Positions 43,970 through 54,731 of a stretch of 64,000 nt of DNA are shown here, one piece after another. Below the pieces are notes generated by a model that did no database searches, was not told the DNA's origin, and saw only the letters and a program-made list of their open reading frames with translations. Each line of letters begins with the position of its first letter. The stretch's first letter is position 1. Source of the stretch: Phallus indusiatus (Eukaryota; Basidiomycota; Agaricomycetes; Phallales; Phallaceae); NCBI GenBank assembly GCA_027605045.1, contig JAQFWX010000004.1, positions 248,001 through 312,000 on the forward strand, in the 5' to 3' direction. A program made the position numbers and the translations under genes.

Positions 43970-46198
43970 TCAATCTTCATCGCTTCCTCCGGCGTCATCA
44001 ATACCTTCATCACTCTCGATCCAAAAGCTAGGAGTAACTTCATAAAGAAATTCGATGTACCAGAATTCCGAATCTTGATTGGAGTTCGGATTGGACGAGT
44101 GACCAGGCTTGGAGGATTTCTTCTTTTTCTTTGGTCCTCCGCTGCCACTTGACGTGGTGGAGGCTTCAGCGGGAGTGGGAGCAGAGGCGGGGGCGGGAGT
44201 TGAAGCTGGTGATTCTTCCTTTTTCTCCGGTTCACGGAGACCAACTTTAACTAGTACCGCGTATAGACCCATTCCTGTCGCGTCACGCAAGAGACTGACG
44301 CTTGAAGGTGAGATATACACGTCAATAGTCTGTTTCGTGGGATCGTTATCGCCAGCAGAAGACGAAGACGGATTGATAATATACAACTCCGGTGGAAGAA
44401 TTGACGTTTCTCCGATTTTCTGTCCAAAACCAGGAGTATAACCGTTCAAACTCGGATTCCGATCCCAAGGAGCGAGTCTAACTTTACCGAATCCGCCAAG
44501 GAAGCTTTTACCTTTCGACCTTTCGTCTACTTCATCGGAAGGTAATTCAATGCTAACGACTCGTCGCGTGCTCTTTTCGACTAGTTTAACTTCGTGTGTG
44601 CAAGGGAGCGAGACCGGTCCGTTCATTAAAGACATGAGAGAGGGAGGTGGTGGAAGAGCCCAATCCGCTTCGGCGGTGGATATGGGATTCCAGGGATCGA
44701 CTTCGTCTGGTTGGAGATTGGCAGCAGGAGATGAACTATCAGTAACTCCCCATTGAGGTGGAATTTCAAAGGGTGCCGAGGAGGGGTCTAGGGATGCTTT
44801 TTGGGAACCAAAGGGATCGCCCCAGGTAGTTTCCGGAGTTGCACTCGGGGCGGTAGGCTCATCGGAACTAAAAGAATCCAGTTCCGCAACAGGTACTTCG
44901 TTCTCTTTCTTCTCGGCAGCCCGAGTTTCCAGAGTCTTCTGCCTTTCCTTCTCCGCAATCTCGACCATTTGTTTACCCCACAGCGCCACACACGCGTTCC
45001 CAAACTCATCAGGGATCGCTCTACTAATTCTAGTCGTCAATGGCAACTCGATAGCGGCCCGTTCAACGACAGCCAAGCCCTTCTGAAATACACGATCATA
45101 ATCCCTCATCAGTTTATTCCGAATGATGAAATTGAAAAAGAAACGCAAAAGAATGGGACCATCGCGAAGTTTCGGTTCCGACCAGAATAAACCTTTGTTT
45201 TTGTAAAAACTCGAAAAGAAGATTTTCATCCTCAAGTCGGTTTCGTCCAGGAATGCTTGAATTCTGAGTTCGCGCCTCTCGAGTTCTGCGTCGCGTTCGG
45301 CCATTAATTCTTGAATACGGGCTTCTTGCGGATCGTGTAATGGTGAGACACCGGCGGCATTCGTATTCAAATCATCCGCTTGGGCAGCTTCTGCGAATTC
45401 TGCCTCATCATCGTCATCATCCAGGTCCATTTCATCTTCCCCCTGTTGACTCCTTTTCTTAGCACTGCCAAATCCCTTGCCGATAGGTGGATTCGTTTTG
45501 ACGGATAAACCGGCGAATTGTGCAAACTAATACAAGCTCAGACGATGCTGTAGACGACAAAGGCTAGAGACAAAAAAAAGATACGTACGTTATCGTAAAC
45601 GGATTGTAAAATTGGCGTCCATTTTCTGTTTCTTTGAAAATCAGCAGCTGCTTGTATGAAACGATCTATGCGTGGAACATTGCTGAACACCAAAATATCA
45701 GTACAAATAAGTAAATCAACAGAAAGTTGAACAATCTTACATGTCCGAAACATCTCCTCTCCTCAGATGTTCACCCTCCTCCCAATCCTCCCACCACATA
45801 ACCCGCCTTTGGAAAGTAACGTCAAGTTTTTGACGGGTTTTCTTCTTCTTCTTCCCGACGTGCTTAACCCCCAATTGAACGGTTTTTATACCGTTTCCAT
45901 CCACCTCCTCTTCGTCCACATCAAGCATAATCTGCAGGCCATACGGCTTGAAAGCGGAGAAGGGTATCAGGGGAGCATCTGACCCGCCGTTGCTCTTGGC
46001 GATGGTCGTTGTAACAAAAGGAGGAAACTTGTAGTACGGCGCGCCTGTAGGGTCGTACTCCAGTGAGTCTTTGTCAAGCACGCCGGAGAGAACGATGGGA
46101 GGAAATTTGAGGGTGGGATCTGGTGCATTGCCGGTGACATCGTTTGCCGACATCGATTCTTTGGAGACCACAGACGACACGTTTGGTCCGTCGACCAT
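43970..46198 (-). CDS. Uncharacterised 702-residue protein
   Basis: Three exons (46198-45741, 45682-45589, 45526-43970) with introns of 58 and 62 nt. The frame is open across both joins (GDVSD/INVPRIDRF and SVYDN/FAQFAG). Notable parts: basic KHVGKKKKKTRQK near residue 120, RRVMWWEDWEEGEHLRRGD, an acidic DLDDDDDEAEFAEA patch near 210, a charged helix (IQELMAERDAELERRELRIQ), and a conserved-looking SSFYKNKGLFWSEPKLRDGP. Then come FFFNFIIRNKLMRDYD, a Pro/Ser-rich linker, and a C-terminal domain with poly-Lys and DSEFWYIEFLYEVTPSFW. I do not recognise the family. The composition suggests a nuclear protein. Intact. Confidence 0.8.
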
Positions 46199-47080
46199 TT
46201 CTTGTTGTTGTAAAGGTTGTAGAAGCGGGAAAAATTATGAGACTTTGTTCTCCACGTTCCCGCCAACTCAGTCTTTTTAAATGAAATACTATGATGAGAT
46301 CGTAGTGAGTCACGCGGTCACGTGCGTCACGCTTCTCTTCTCTTCCCCGCAACCGTAGTGGATTATGTAACGTGTCCATTCCTTCTCATGTGTCCGTGCC
46401 AAAGAAGGCGACAATGACTCAGAACGTTTTATTCATACTTACGTCTGAAACATCTGTTCTTGAGATGATTTGGCACGAGGGCACAGGGGTCTTGTCTTTG
46501 ACAATTCAGCCACCAGTGAACCTGAAATCATGATGATATTATCGAACAAGTTTTCACAGACACCTGTCAATGGTCAATCCAATAACGCATGTTTATCCCG
46601 TCTGGACCCGTCTGCCAAGCTCCACAATGTGAAACGGGACCTGGAAAATGGAGGCCAGGACCCACGTTTCGTCCGAATTCGTCCTATAGGGTAAGTTCCA
46701 ACAAAGGCTTTCTTTTGTCATGAAGCATGTTGAGAAGTAAAATTTTCGTTGACACATCACATTTACAGATGAGCGGCGAACCCTCAAAATTTAGTAAATT
46801 GCTTGCGTGTAGTCGTTTTACGTCTAGGAAATGCAGAAGAATGCAGCTAGCACTGATGAGTATTGGGCGGACGTAAGGAACTTCCATATTTTGTCGCAGC
46901 CATAGTTATGATTAATAACACATCTAGCAATTCCATCGGATTTCGTACATCGATGCTCTGATGACTCATTTTATACATACTAAACACAACATCGTGCCAT
47001 CCTGTAGGACCGGCTTCCTCAGCTTGAACTGGAAGGCTCTAAAATGACATAAATAATATCCTCTTGATTTTGACATTCTC
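46199..47080. other. Intergenic region
   Basis: Upstream of the 702-residue gene and downstream of small secreted protein 1. Short ORFs only, none supported. Confidence 0.4.
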
Positions 47081-47245
47081 TCATAGCTCACCACAACAGC
47101 CACAAGGAGGACAAAAGACCTCAGGAGGTGCACAGACAATTTCGCACTCGCGCGCCGCAAGGGCGCCCGGGTCAGCACCGTAGACTGATTGACCAAGCAA
47201 TGCGATAGAAGAGAAAGCGGTAAAGAGGATAGTGGTGAATTGCAT
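47081..47245 (-). CDS. Small secreted cysteine-rich protein 1
   Basis: A 54-residue protein. I chose ATG 47245 (MQFTTILFTAFSS) because two other members in the window also start MQF and have a signal peptide of the same length ending (A/G)QSV.. near residue 22. The mature part has six cysteines: C-EIV-C-APPEVF-C-PP-C-G-CC-G, ending CCGEL. The spacing C-x3-C-x6-C-x2-C-x-C-C-G matches copies 2 and 3. Splicing at GGTGAGC instead of reading through would change the end to EPSSSS, but the paralogs favour read-through. Likely secreted; role unknown. Confidence 0.7.
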   Translation of the reverse strand: MQFTTILFTAFSSIALLGQSVYGADPGALAARECEIVCAPPEVFCPPCGCCGEL

Positions 47246-47292
47246 GATATGTAGGTTGCAGTTGGGCTGCACTTGGACGAATATCATCCAGG

Positions 47293-47302
47293 CTTTTTAT
47301 GT
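47293..47302 (-). promoter_or_regulatory. TATA-like box of small secreted protein 1
   Basis: CATAAAAAG about 50 nt upstream of the ATG. The same motif sits about 55 nt upstream of copy 2 (47763-47772), so the core promoters are shared. Confidence 0.45.
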
Positions 47303-47527
47303 GAAAATCAAATCTTCGCTTATACACTAATTATAGATCGCAAGGAAATACATATGAACTGAGGTCCGGGGTCTGTATTCTAAATTCAAATTCGGTTGAG
47401 GTTTAGTGTCATAATCCCGTATGGAGGCTTTAATGATTCTTCAACCCCGCTCGCATACATCATCAGCATCCAAATATCAACTAGAAGGTTCTGAAGCGAG
47501 GTGAGTATGTAGTTATATCATGGTTTG

Positions 47528-47710
47528 TTATGGTAACTCACCGCAGCAGCTGCAATCAGTAGGATCACAAAAAACCAATGGAGGTGGGCAGAAAAGGGTG
47601 CATTTGGGTTCACGTATTTCGAGAACACCAGGTGCAGCGTTGACTGACTGGCCAAGCAACGCTAGTGAAGAGAAGAGCGCAAGGCAAAGAGTACTAGAAC
47701 TGAATTGCAT
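47528..47710 (-). CDS. Small secreted cysteine-rich protein 2
   Basis: 60 residues from ATG 47710 (MQFSSSTLCLALFSS). Signal peptide with LALLGQSVNAA cleavage region. Cysteines follow C-TLF-C-PPPLVF-C-DPTD-C-S-CC-G, then ELP. It is a tandem neighbour of copy 1, 280 bp upstream and on the same strand, so likely a local duplication. No domain known to me fits. Confidence 0.72.
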   Translation of the reverse strand: MQFSSSTLCLALFSSLALLGQSVNAAPGVLEIREPKCTLFCPPPLVFCDPTDCSCCGELP

Positions 47711-47762
47711 CTGAGTTATGGGGATACAGCTGTCTGTTGGACAGTAACTTGAGCTTTTCAAG

Positions 47763-47772
47763 TCTTTTTATG
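47763..47772 (-). promoter_or_regulatory. TATA-like box of small secreted protein 2
   Basis: CATAAAAAG-type box about 55 nt upstream of the ATG, same as for copy 1. Confidence 0.4.
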
Positions 47773-48690
47773 TGCAGTTTTTGGGTTTGTTTATCCATAT
47801 TTTCATTAGGTGCTTTACCTGATTTGCAACTTTAGTTACATCTTTGTATTACTCGCAGCCATATGTTCTCTCTTCATCACGCATGACCACCACCGCAAGT
47901 TTTTTAGTATATGGCTGTAGAGACACAAGCTTAAGCCAGCTTGAAATTTGAACTCGGCGTCGGCGTTACCACCTGTCCGCATAGTTAAAGATCACTAGTT
48001 GTTGCAGCTCTAATGATGAAAGTAAAGGCCAATTTAGTTTTGATTTTGGGTCACGACCTGAAAGTTTCAAATTTACGGCCGGACGTCCCGGCGCACCGGC
48101 GCCGCCCCAGTCCTCCCGTTCAGAGATCCGAAGCTACGATTCACCTGTGTTAAGAATTTTCTCTCAATTGTGCTCCATTCGTCCTAGAACGATCCAAACA
48201 AGTATCAAAACGGACAACAAAAGAACACTTTGGGAAAAATCTCAACCCCATTCAAATGAACTCGATCAAAACAACATTTGAAATAGCCATAATGTATGGT
48301 TTTCATTTCACATAAAGTTAGAAACAAATCTTAACGATTGTGTCTATATTAAGCTCGCTAACTCGTTTCCGTCCCTTATTATCAAAACATCGGAGCATGA
48401 TGTGAATTCTTCAATTGGCTTCAAGTAATATACAGCCCGGTTCCGAATCCGATATCATTGGTCAATCACATAACCAATCAGACATTAACTATTCACTCCC
48501 GAGGAGCTTTTTATCACAAAGGAGAATCCGGCGAAAACATGAAATCAAGTAAACATCTGGGGACAGCAACTTGAATCAACGATTCGGGCTATTGTAGGCG
48601 GCTCGTCAGTTGACGGATAAAATATCACGAACACCGGCCGTTTTTTCGTTTGTTTCAAAAGCGGCTGCAATGCTGCTGCGCACTTGGCTT
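47773..48690. other. Intergenic region
   Basis: No gene recognised. A GC-rich patch occurs near 48075-48115. Confidence 0.4.
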
Positions 48691-48699
48691 AGTATTTCT

Positions 48700-49060
48700 C
48701 TAGGTGCTTAAGGTTTGTGGACCCTACCACACGGCTAAGTGTTGTGGGGTGACTTGAGTGTTCAACTGCTAGCTGCAGAGCGATCAGGACAAGTAGGGCG
48801 ATCAGGACCATGAGAAGAGTCGAAAGCCTGCAAGCCTGCCAGTGTACATCGTTTGCCCCTGAACTGCTGAACAGGGCGTAAACCGCGGATATGGAATTGG
48901 TTTCCCAGATATCCACCTCGGTACGACGTGTATCAGCGTTTCTGTTTCCAGTGCTCGCGTCCGAGTCATTAGCTGAAGAAGTTCGACGCTAACCTGCAAA
49001 GAGGTAGTCAATTGGATTGAAAATAACAAAGGAAGACATGCGACCCACATTAATAAACTA
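48700..49060 (-). pseudogene. GH7 cellobiohydrolase relic
   Basis: The minus strand reads NDSDASTGNRN, then TEVDIWETNSISAVYA. This matches the GH7 active-site block (pattern ND.NAGTGNYG..CxEMDIWEANSIS), including the catalytic E-x-D-x-x-E. After it, QGQTMYTG in a shifted frame resembles the GH7 stretch that follows. Upstream there is an intron-like GTGGGT...TTTGCAG. The frame is broken on both sides and only about 100 residues can be followed. A dead fragment of a secreted cellulase gene. Confidence 0.6.
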
Positions 49061-49945
49061 GATGTCCGTAGGGGGGGATGTGGATCAATCTTGATCCCGA
49101 GTACTAGGTCGAGATATTGCAACGTCCATTTTGGCGCAGATCTCGTTGACAGTCGGCTAAGAGGCATCCTGCGGGTACAGACGGATTGGAAAAGCCGATT
49201 AAAACGCAGAGGGCTGTGCGAGCGAGAGAATTTGGGGAAGTCAGGAATATCATTATGTGACACTCAATGTAGAACAAACAGGAAAGGAATAACATCCGAA
49301 ACTTACGATAAGTAAATGAAATTTTCAGTTTCACCTATAAAATACTCTACTGTATTATAATTTCTTTCCGATTGAATTGCATTAAACAAACTTGCCAAAT
49401 TCACCGAGAGACATACCGAGTCGGCAATGTCGCCGGGTTCGACAGCCGTCGTACAGGTCAATGTCCGAGAATGTACAATTTCTCGTGGATGAATGAAAAT
49501 GCCTCTGAGTTAGCAGGAGGTTAATATCCCGCCCAAATAGGCGTAGGTACTTCTTCGACATATGATCAGGTCTTGTCTTGGAGCGAGGTCTGCGGTGTTT
49601 TATATGATCGGGAGAGATAGCACGAATGCGAAAATGAATTGGCCTGAAGATATTGAAGGACTCATTAGGGCAACTTCAGCTTGAGTCTGAAGTCCCAACA
49701 TATAAGCTGATGTTGATTGAAAATTTGAAATTGTCTCTCTAAGTACATCTGAAATTGCATTGACACCAACGCTTTCTTTATCTTAAGATCATCAAGATGA
49801 ACACAACCATTAAAGGTACTGTGCTGATTTTACACGGAGGTCTTGTGGAACTTGACTCGGAGAAGCGAAGCATTTCGAGCCAACATCGCCATATCCGCCT
49901 TCGCCTTATCGTTCTGATCCACCTTTCGTAAAGCAATCTGAAATC
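49061..49945. other. Intergenic region, possibly more GH7 debris
   Basis: Frames at 49060-49260 could be decayed upstream GH7 sequence but I cannot align them. The rest has no recognised feature. Confidence 0.3.
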
Positions 49946-50197
49946 ATGGTCTCCTTCGCTCGTGCATTTCTTGGCACTAACTCGTACATTTCACGTCAAT
50001 TTAAAAAGTCCTCTCTCCTAATCCCATGGTATCAGTCCAGTGTCAGGACGCATCCAAACCGCATTCCAACCAAGTCTTCCAGACATTGGACCACGAAAGA
50101 CCTCGAAAGCCTCGAGATCGATATGAAAGAACTGTCCCCGGAGGAGTTTTTTAGCTGCGAGAAGCGCAGTGAAGACCTATGTCGGGACGTGCCGTGA
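49946..50197 (+). CDS. Hypothetical ORF
   Basis: 83 codons starting MVSFARAFLGTNSYISRQF and containing HWTTKDLESLEIDMKELSPE. Protein-like composition, not recognised. It could be the first exon of a decayed gene; no continuation was found. Confidence 0.25.
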   Translation: MVSFARAFLGTNSYISRQFKKSSLLIPWYQSSVRTHPNRIPTKSSRHWTTKDLESLEIDMKELSPEEFFSCEKRSEDLCRDVP

Positions 50198-50470
50198 TTT
50201 TGCGACCATTCATTTGAAAATTGGTCTCATGTTGGATCAATGTTTCAATCCCGTCAACGGAGAGACCTTGGTATCCCATGTAGGTCAATACAACCTTTGC
50301 TAGGCATCCACGGGGCTCACCTTCAATCATCGCACGTATCATCCGAAATAAGTCTTGGACAAGATAATCCCGTGGATGCGGTCCATCATTGTCATCTACT
50401 CCCGCGGTCAAAATTTCGGCGAGCTGCGGGTATATGAACTGAGGGGTTGGAAGTCCTAAACGCGCGTGCT
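50151..50470 (-). CDS. Possible exon of an unknown protein
   Basis: The frame reads LGLPTPQFIYPQLAEILTAG, then VQDLFRMIRAMIEGEPRG and LSVDGIETLIQHETNFQMNG without a stop. It looks like a real amphipathic protein segment but I cannot name it. It lies downstream of the promoter-like direct repeat (50736-51176, minus direction), which could drive it. No intact start was found. Confidence 0.3.
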
Positions 50471-50735
50471 TCTTTTTGCCGAGAAAAACGGTTACTATCC
50501 ACTGCAGGCAGGAATGAAACCCTCTTTACCACATGCGCAGGTCGTCGCCCACGGATTGGGTGCATACCATATAGGTGCTTCCAAGTATTCTCTTTCATCG
50601 GGCCAACACCATGTTTTTACCTTGTCTCGATCACCTCTTCACTGGCATCCGCCGTTGCCCGCAGTGGAGAGATACCCCCTCACCCTACCCGCATTTTCTA
50701 CTGCCGGCGCCGGTCGATAAATCAGGAATGCTGTT

Positions 50736-51176
50736 AAACAAAAATCGCATCCTTGTCCTGAAGATGTTCCAGGCTTTCAGCTTTGAAGCGTTTCGTTCCT
50801 GTTGAGAAACGGACATAGAGCGGGCAACTAAGAGCAAAGATGCTTCCTCAGTATTGATGAATAACTAAATGTATTAAACAGACCTGAGAGCTAAGATGTT
50901 CCTACAAAAGAAAGTGAGGAAACATTAAATGGATACGACAATGAGCACTTCAGTACTTACCTCTCAGTATTGATTATCGATGAATATTGAATAACTGAAC
51001 AGAAGATGAATACAGCGAAAGGTACACTATTTATACGAAAATTGAGAAGACTCGGAGTGACGGCGGACTTCGAAGCGTTCACATTTAGTAAGGGTTATGC
51101 CAGTGTATAAGCGTGTCTCTTTCTACAGCTCCTACAAATCTGTCCGAAGCCCGGCGATACAATCAACGTTAACTTC
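50736..51176 (-). repeat. Promoter-like direct repeat, left copy
   Basis: About 440 bp nearly identical to 53419-53839. Read on the minus strand it has CGTATAAATAG (TATA box, 51028-51038) and an intron-like GAGGTAAGT...TTTTGTAG. It ends in an ATG followed by CGATTTTTGTTT. That is the layout of a promoter, 5' leader and start codon rather than of an LTR. The two copies flank the HNH gene. Confidence 0.7.
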
Positions 51177-51693
51177 AGTAGCGGTACTGGTTCACTTAGA
51201 ATTGATTATATGCCAGTAGGACATCTTATGAGTCTGAATATACAATATGTGCCTGCTCGGTTAATAAGTTATAATGGCTTGTAAGAGGACTCATAATTGT
51301 TACAGATACTACGCAGGTTATCGACCCTCATTATTAAGTATTTGTAGTGTGTGATTATCATTTGGGTACTCGTTTACTGATGTCTACCTCATCCAGGCTA
51401 CCCCGCTTCGCCCGCCCCGATCCTTGCCCAGACCCAGTTGAACTCACGCTTTCGCAGGCATAAGTTACTCCTGTGTATAGTAGTATAGTAGCTAGTCACG
51501 GTGCTTATAGACTACACCATTTGTGTCCGCTACTTCGTCAAGCCTGGGATTCCAACACCCCGTCTTTCACCCACACCTTCCGCCGTGAAGAGGAGTTGAG
51601 GGAAGTCGGAGTGTGCAGCGACACTAGGCGGTTCGCTTATGTTAGCTACGGAAGTAATTTGTAAACCCTGCTCATCTTCGAATCATCACCAAG
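51177..51693. other. Spacer upstream of HNH gene
   Basis: Upstream region of the gene at 51694. No other feature recognised. Confidence 0.4.
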
Positions 51694-53141
51694 ATGGCTG
51701 CCAGCCACCAGAGGTCCGATTCTCTTGCCAGTCTACTGTCGGCTGGTAATTTCACCTCAATTTCTTCCATTGAGGTACTACTCAAGCAGGCAGTGCTTGA
51801 AGCAAAAGGCAATACTTCTACCAATAGCTTACTGGAAAGAGCTCCAAGAAGACTAGCGTCTTTCGAACAGGACCAAAGCCGACTGATTCCCCGTCCTTCA
51901 GATCTACCTGTATCAAAAAAATCCGGACGTGTCGACCCATATAAATTAGCAAAAACAATGCTGGAATGTGCGCCAAGCGAATATGGACAAAGATATGTGG
52001 CGGGGGCGATTGTTAATTGTGATGATACTAGCACACTGGTCGACCTATCAAACACATGGTTGCGATATCTCTTACTCCCATGTACGTTCGATATCATCTT
52101 TTATCAGATCCTGATTAATAATCTCTTTGTCTCGTTGAAGTCAAGGGTAATCGCACTTCCGCTGCCTTTCCACCGAGCGAGGCCGCTACTCCAACTTACC
52201 ATCAACACACTGCGTATAGCCTTGATGCTCTTCCCGTAAATCGTGATTCTAAAATGACTAAACTTGTATTTTTTCTCTTTTCTCGAAATGTTCATTGCTA
52301 ATAAGTGGATAGGTTAGATTGCGAGAGGGTTATCAGTGCCCGATCACTGAGGTTTACTATAAGCCAGCTGCTCCCCCCAAAGCGAAGACCGGTACCCTAG
52401 AAAATTCCCATATTATCAATCGTGCCGTAGGAGTTTTTGACCCTCAGACAGTGAAGCCCTCCATTTTGACCCTGCGGCTGATTCTTCCTTACTCACGATC
52501 ATCCCTGACATAGAACAAGGGATCTCTAGCGACATGGGACATTCTAAGGCATTATATTGGATGGGACGAGAAGCGCACCCAGCGTGTTGTAGAGAACCTG
52601 GATAGCCCTGTTAATGGGATACTTCTGTGGCAAAATTTTCACGACGCATGGGGCGATTTCGCCTGGACCCTTAAACCTGTCGTAAGTCACTCGTAGTATA
52701 TACATTGCTCCCCACCTTTTCCTTCTTAACATTCACGCACAGGTCGATGCCGATGGTAATGTAACTGCAGATACTTATGACATCGACGTAATACATCCCG
52801 AACACTTTCCCGGTTGGATTCCGAAGCCATCCGGGGATCCCATCAACTATCGGATCAATTTTAAGGATCGTGGAATAGAATCTGCTGTACAGGATCGTAT
52901 ACCCGAAGATGACGACAATATTCGTACACTACCTCGTCCTATGCCAGACCCCCAATTGATTGCACTTCATCGGGCACTTTGCTGGGTTCTTCACCTGAGC
53001 GGAGCAGCAGAGGTTATCGATTCTATTTTCAGAGATGCGGGAGATGCAGGTGTTCAAGTACCGTCTGAGAAGATTCGAACTACAGATGAGTTGGGTTTGT
53101 TACTATCAAGCTTGAGTTTGTATCCCCAGGGGAGAAATTAA
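51694..53141 (+). CDS. HNH-nuclease-type domain protein
   Basis: Five exons (51694-52081, 52141-52265, 52313-52450, 52514-52681, 52743-53141), introns 47-63 nt, 405 residues in an open frame. The N-terminal part (NSLLERAPRRLASFEQ, ECAPSEYGQRYVAGAI) is helical. The central part has YQCPITE, then LENSHIINRAV, then SPVNGILLWQNFHDAWGDF. That is the arrangement of the fungal HNH_2-type domain: a Cys-containing start, the H of the SHII motif, and an N...L...H..W..F helix. The C-terminal part carries IDVIHPEHFPGWIPKP and an LRR-free helical end. HNH enzymes cut nucleic acid with one metal ion; the fungal family is large and its role is unknown. The gene lies between two ~430-bp direct repeats. Confidence 0.78.
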
Positions 53142-53418
53142 TTCTTAATATTACTGCTCTGTATCTGAAGACGTCATTGTTGAACCATATCAGCGAAGAA
53201 TAGAATTCTTAGTTCACTTACAACAGATCGCCTTATTAAAAGTCTCCGTGCAAGCCGTTCCTCACGGATTCAAACTTTGCTATCATCACTCCCGGCTTCT
53301 AGACGTTTCATTAACAGCCACGGTCATTGTATTTATTGAGCACTAACCGAGGGTCGTTTTCACAATCAAAGAACATTCTCATCCATCATCTCCTTACTCA
53401 AAACATGTTTTCGCAGTC
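53142..53418. other. 3' flank of HNH gene
   Basis: Spacer to the right direct repeat. Nothing else recognised. Confidence 0.4.
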
Positions 53419-53839
53419 AAACAAAAATTGCATCCTTGTTCTGAAGATGTTTCAGGCCTTCAACCGTTTTAATTTCGTTCCTGAGAAACGGATATAGAGC
53501 GGGAAACTAAGAGAAAAGATACTTCCTCAGTATGGATGAATAGTGAAATGTATTAAACAGACCTGAGAGCGAAGATGTTCTTACAAAAGAAAGTGAGGAA
53601 ACATCAAATGGATACGACAATGAGCACTTACTCCTCAGTACTCAGTATTGATGATGAATATTGATGAATAGCTGAACAGAAGATGAATACAACGAAAGGT
53701 ACGCTTTTATACGAAAATCGAGAAGAGTGACGGCGAACTTCGAAGAGTTCACATTAGTAAGGGTTATGGTGTGTAAGTGTGTCTCTTTCTACAGCTCCTA
53801 CAAATCTGTCCGAAGCCCGATACAGTCAAAGTTAACTTC
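53419..53839 (-). repeat. Promoter-like direct repeat, right copy
   Basis: Matches 50736-51176 from AAACAAAAAT to GTTAACTTC, with many substitutions and a few small deletions. The TATA-like CGTATAAAAG (minus, 53703-53713) and the start codon (ATGCAATTTTTGTTT) are kept, but the following frame stops after 11 codons. So this copy has no gene body. Confidence 0.7.
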
Positions 53840-54078
53840 CAACACCTATCAATCCGCAATGCTCTCAAGGTCTCGTCTGGAACAACATCGCTGCCTTCTT
53901 TCGGGAGATAGATGAATGTTGCGAGAAACAGGGATTCAAAAGATCAAAACTTTTAATCATTCAGCTGTGCTGCAACAACTGGTCACCGGAAGGCCTAGTA
54001 CAGTCCCAAACCTAAGCGCTAAAGTGCACAAAGCCGTCTATGTTTCATGCCGAGGTTGAAACTCCGACTCGAACCACC

Positions 54079-54526
54079 ATGTCATCGCAGGATGCAAATA
54101 CCTATGAAACCCAAAACGATCAACAGCTAGATGCTCTTCATTCAAAAATCAGGTCCTTACGTGGTGTAAGTCACCGGCTCTTCTGGAAATTTATTCCTCT
54201 GACGAACGCTATGGATGTCTCAGGTAACCACCGATATATACAATGACGTTGAACGTCAAAATACAACACTGGACGAATCCGTAAGCCAATTCTTCGTCTT
54301 TCTCCTTTTATTATATAAAAATGAGTTGTAACTGTATCGTTTATTGTAGGGTAATATATTCAATAACTTCGGAAATTCGTTGGCACAGTCTTCTCGGCGT
54401 GCGGCTGGTGCTTTTGGACCGACGGGGTTCCTTCGACAGTACCGTCTCATGGCGATGATTGTTGGCTCGCTTGTAGGACTGTGGATACTATACCATGCAG
54501 TACGATGGGTCGGATCTTGGTTTTAA
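54079..54526 (+). CDS. bet1: Bet1-like SNARE protein
   Basis: Three exons (54079-54165, 54224-54280, 54350-54526), 106 residues. The body reads ETQNDQQLDALHSKIRSLRG/V, then TTDIYNDVERQNTTLDES/GN, the Qc-type SNARE heptad region with the central glutamine. A C-terminal membrane anchor (LMAMIVGSLVGLWILYHAV) follows. Bet1 works in ER-to-Golgi vesicle fusion with Sed5, Bos1 and Sec22. I chose the ATG at 54079 (MSSQDANTYE), not 54040, because the family starts close to the SNARE motif. Both intron joins keep the heptads. It ends 205 bp from the convergent cyclophilin gene. Confidence 0.88.
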
Positions 54527-54731
54527 GGTCACCCGATAGTCAAGCGGCTCGCGTTCTCACATTATCTCTATATCCTTCGAATGTCAACATAACTTATGTG
54601 TACCACTGGACACTTTCCTTCTTGATCATGTAGTATAAAAGACAGTATTTAATTATCATGCCTCGCGTTCGCAGAGCGATTTTTTACTCATACAAAGTGT
54701 GGAGATGAAGTGGTCCGTACGCAGCTATTGG

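Noticed and set aside
44109..44441. Plus-strand ORF opposite the 702-residue gene
   Set aside because: Shadow of a well-supported minus-strand exon.
47041..47091. Intron at the end of small secreted protein 1 giving a Ser-rich tail
   Set aside because: GT-AG ends exist, but the paralogs end directly after CCG or CCGELP, which favours reading through to the nearby stop.
50736..53839. LTR retrotransposon (direct repeats around an internal gene)
   Set aside because: No reverse transcriptase, integrase, primer-binding site or polypurine tract. The repeats lack TG..CA ends, and the internal gene has five spliced exons.
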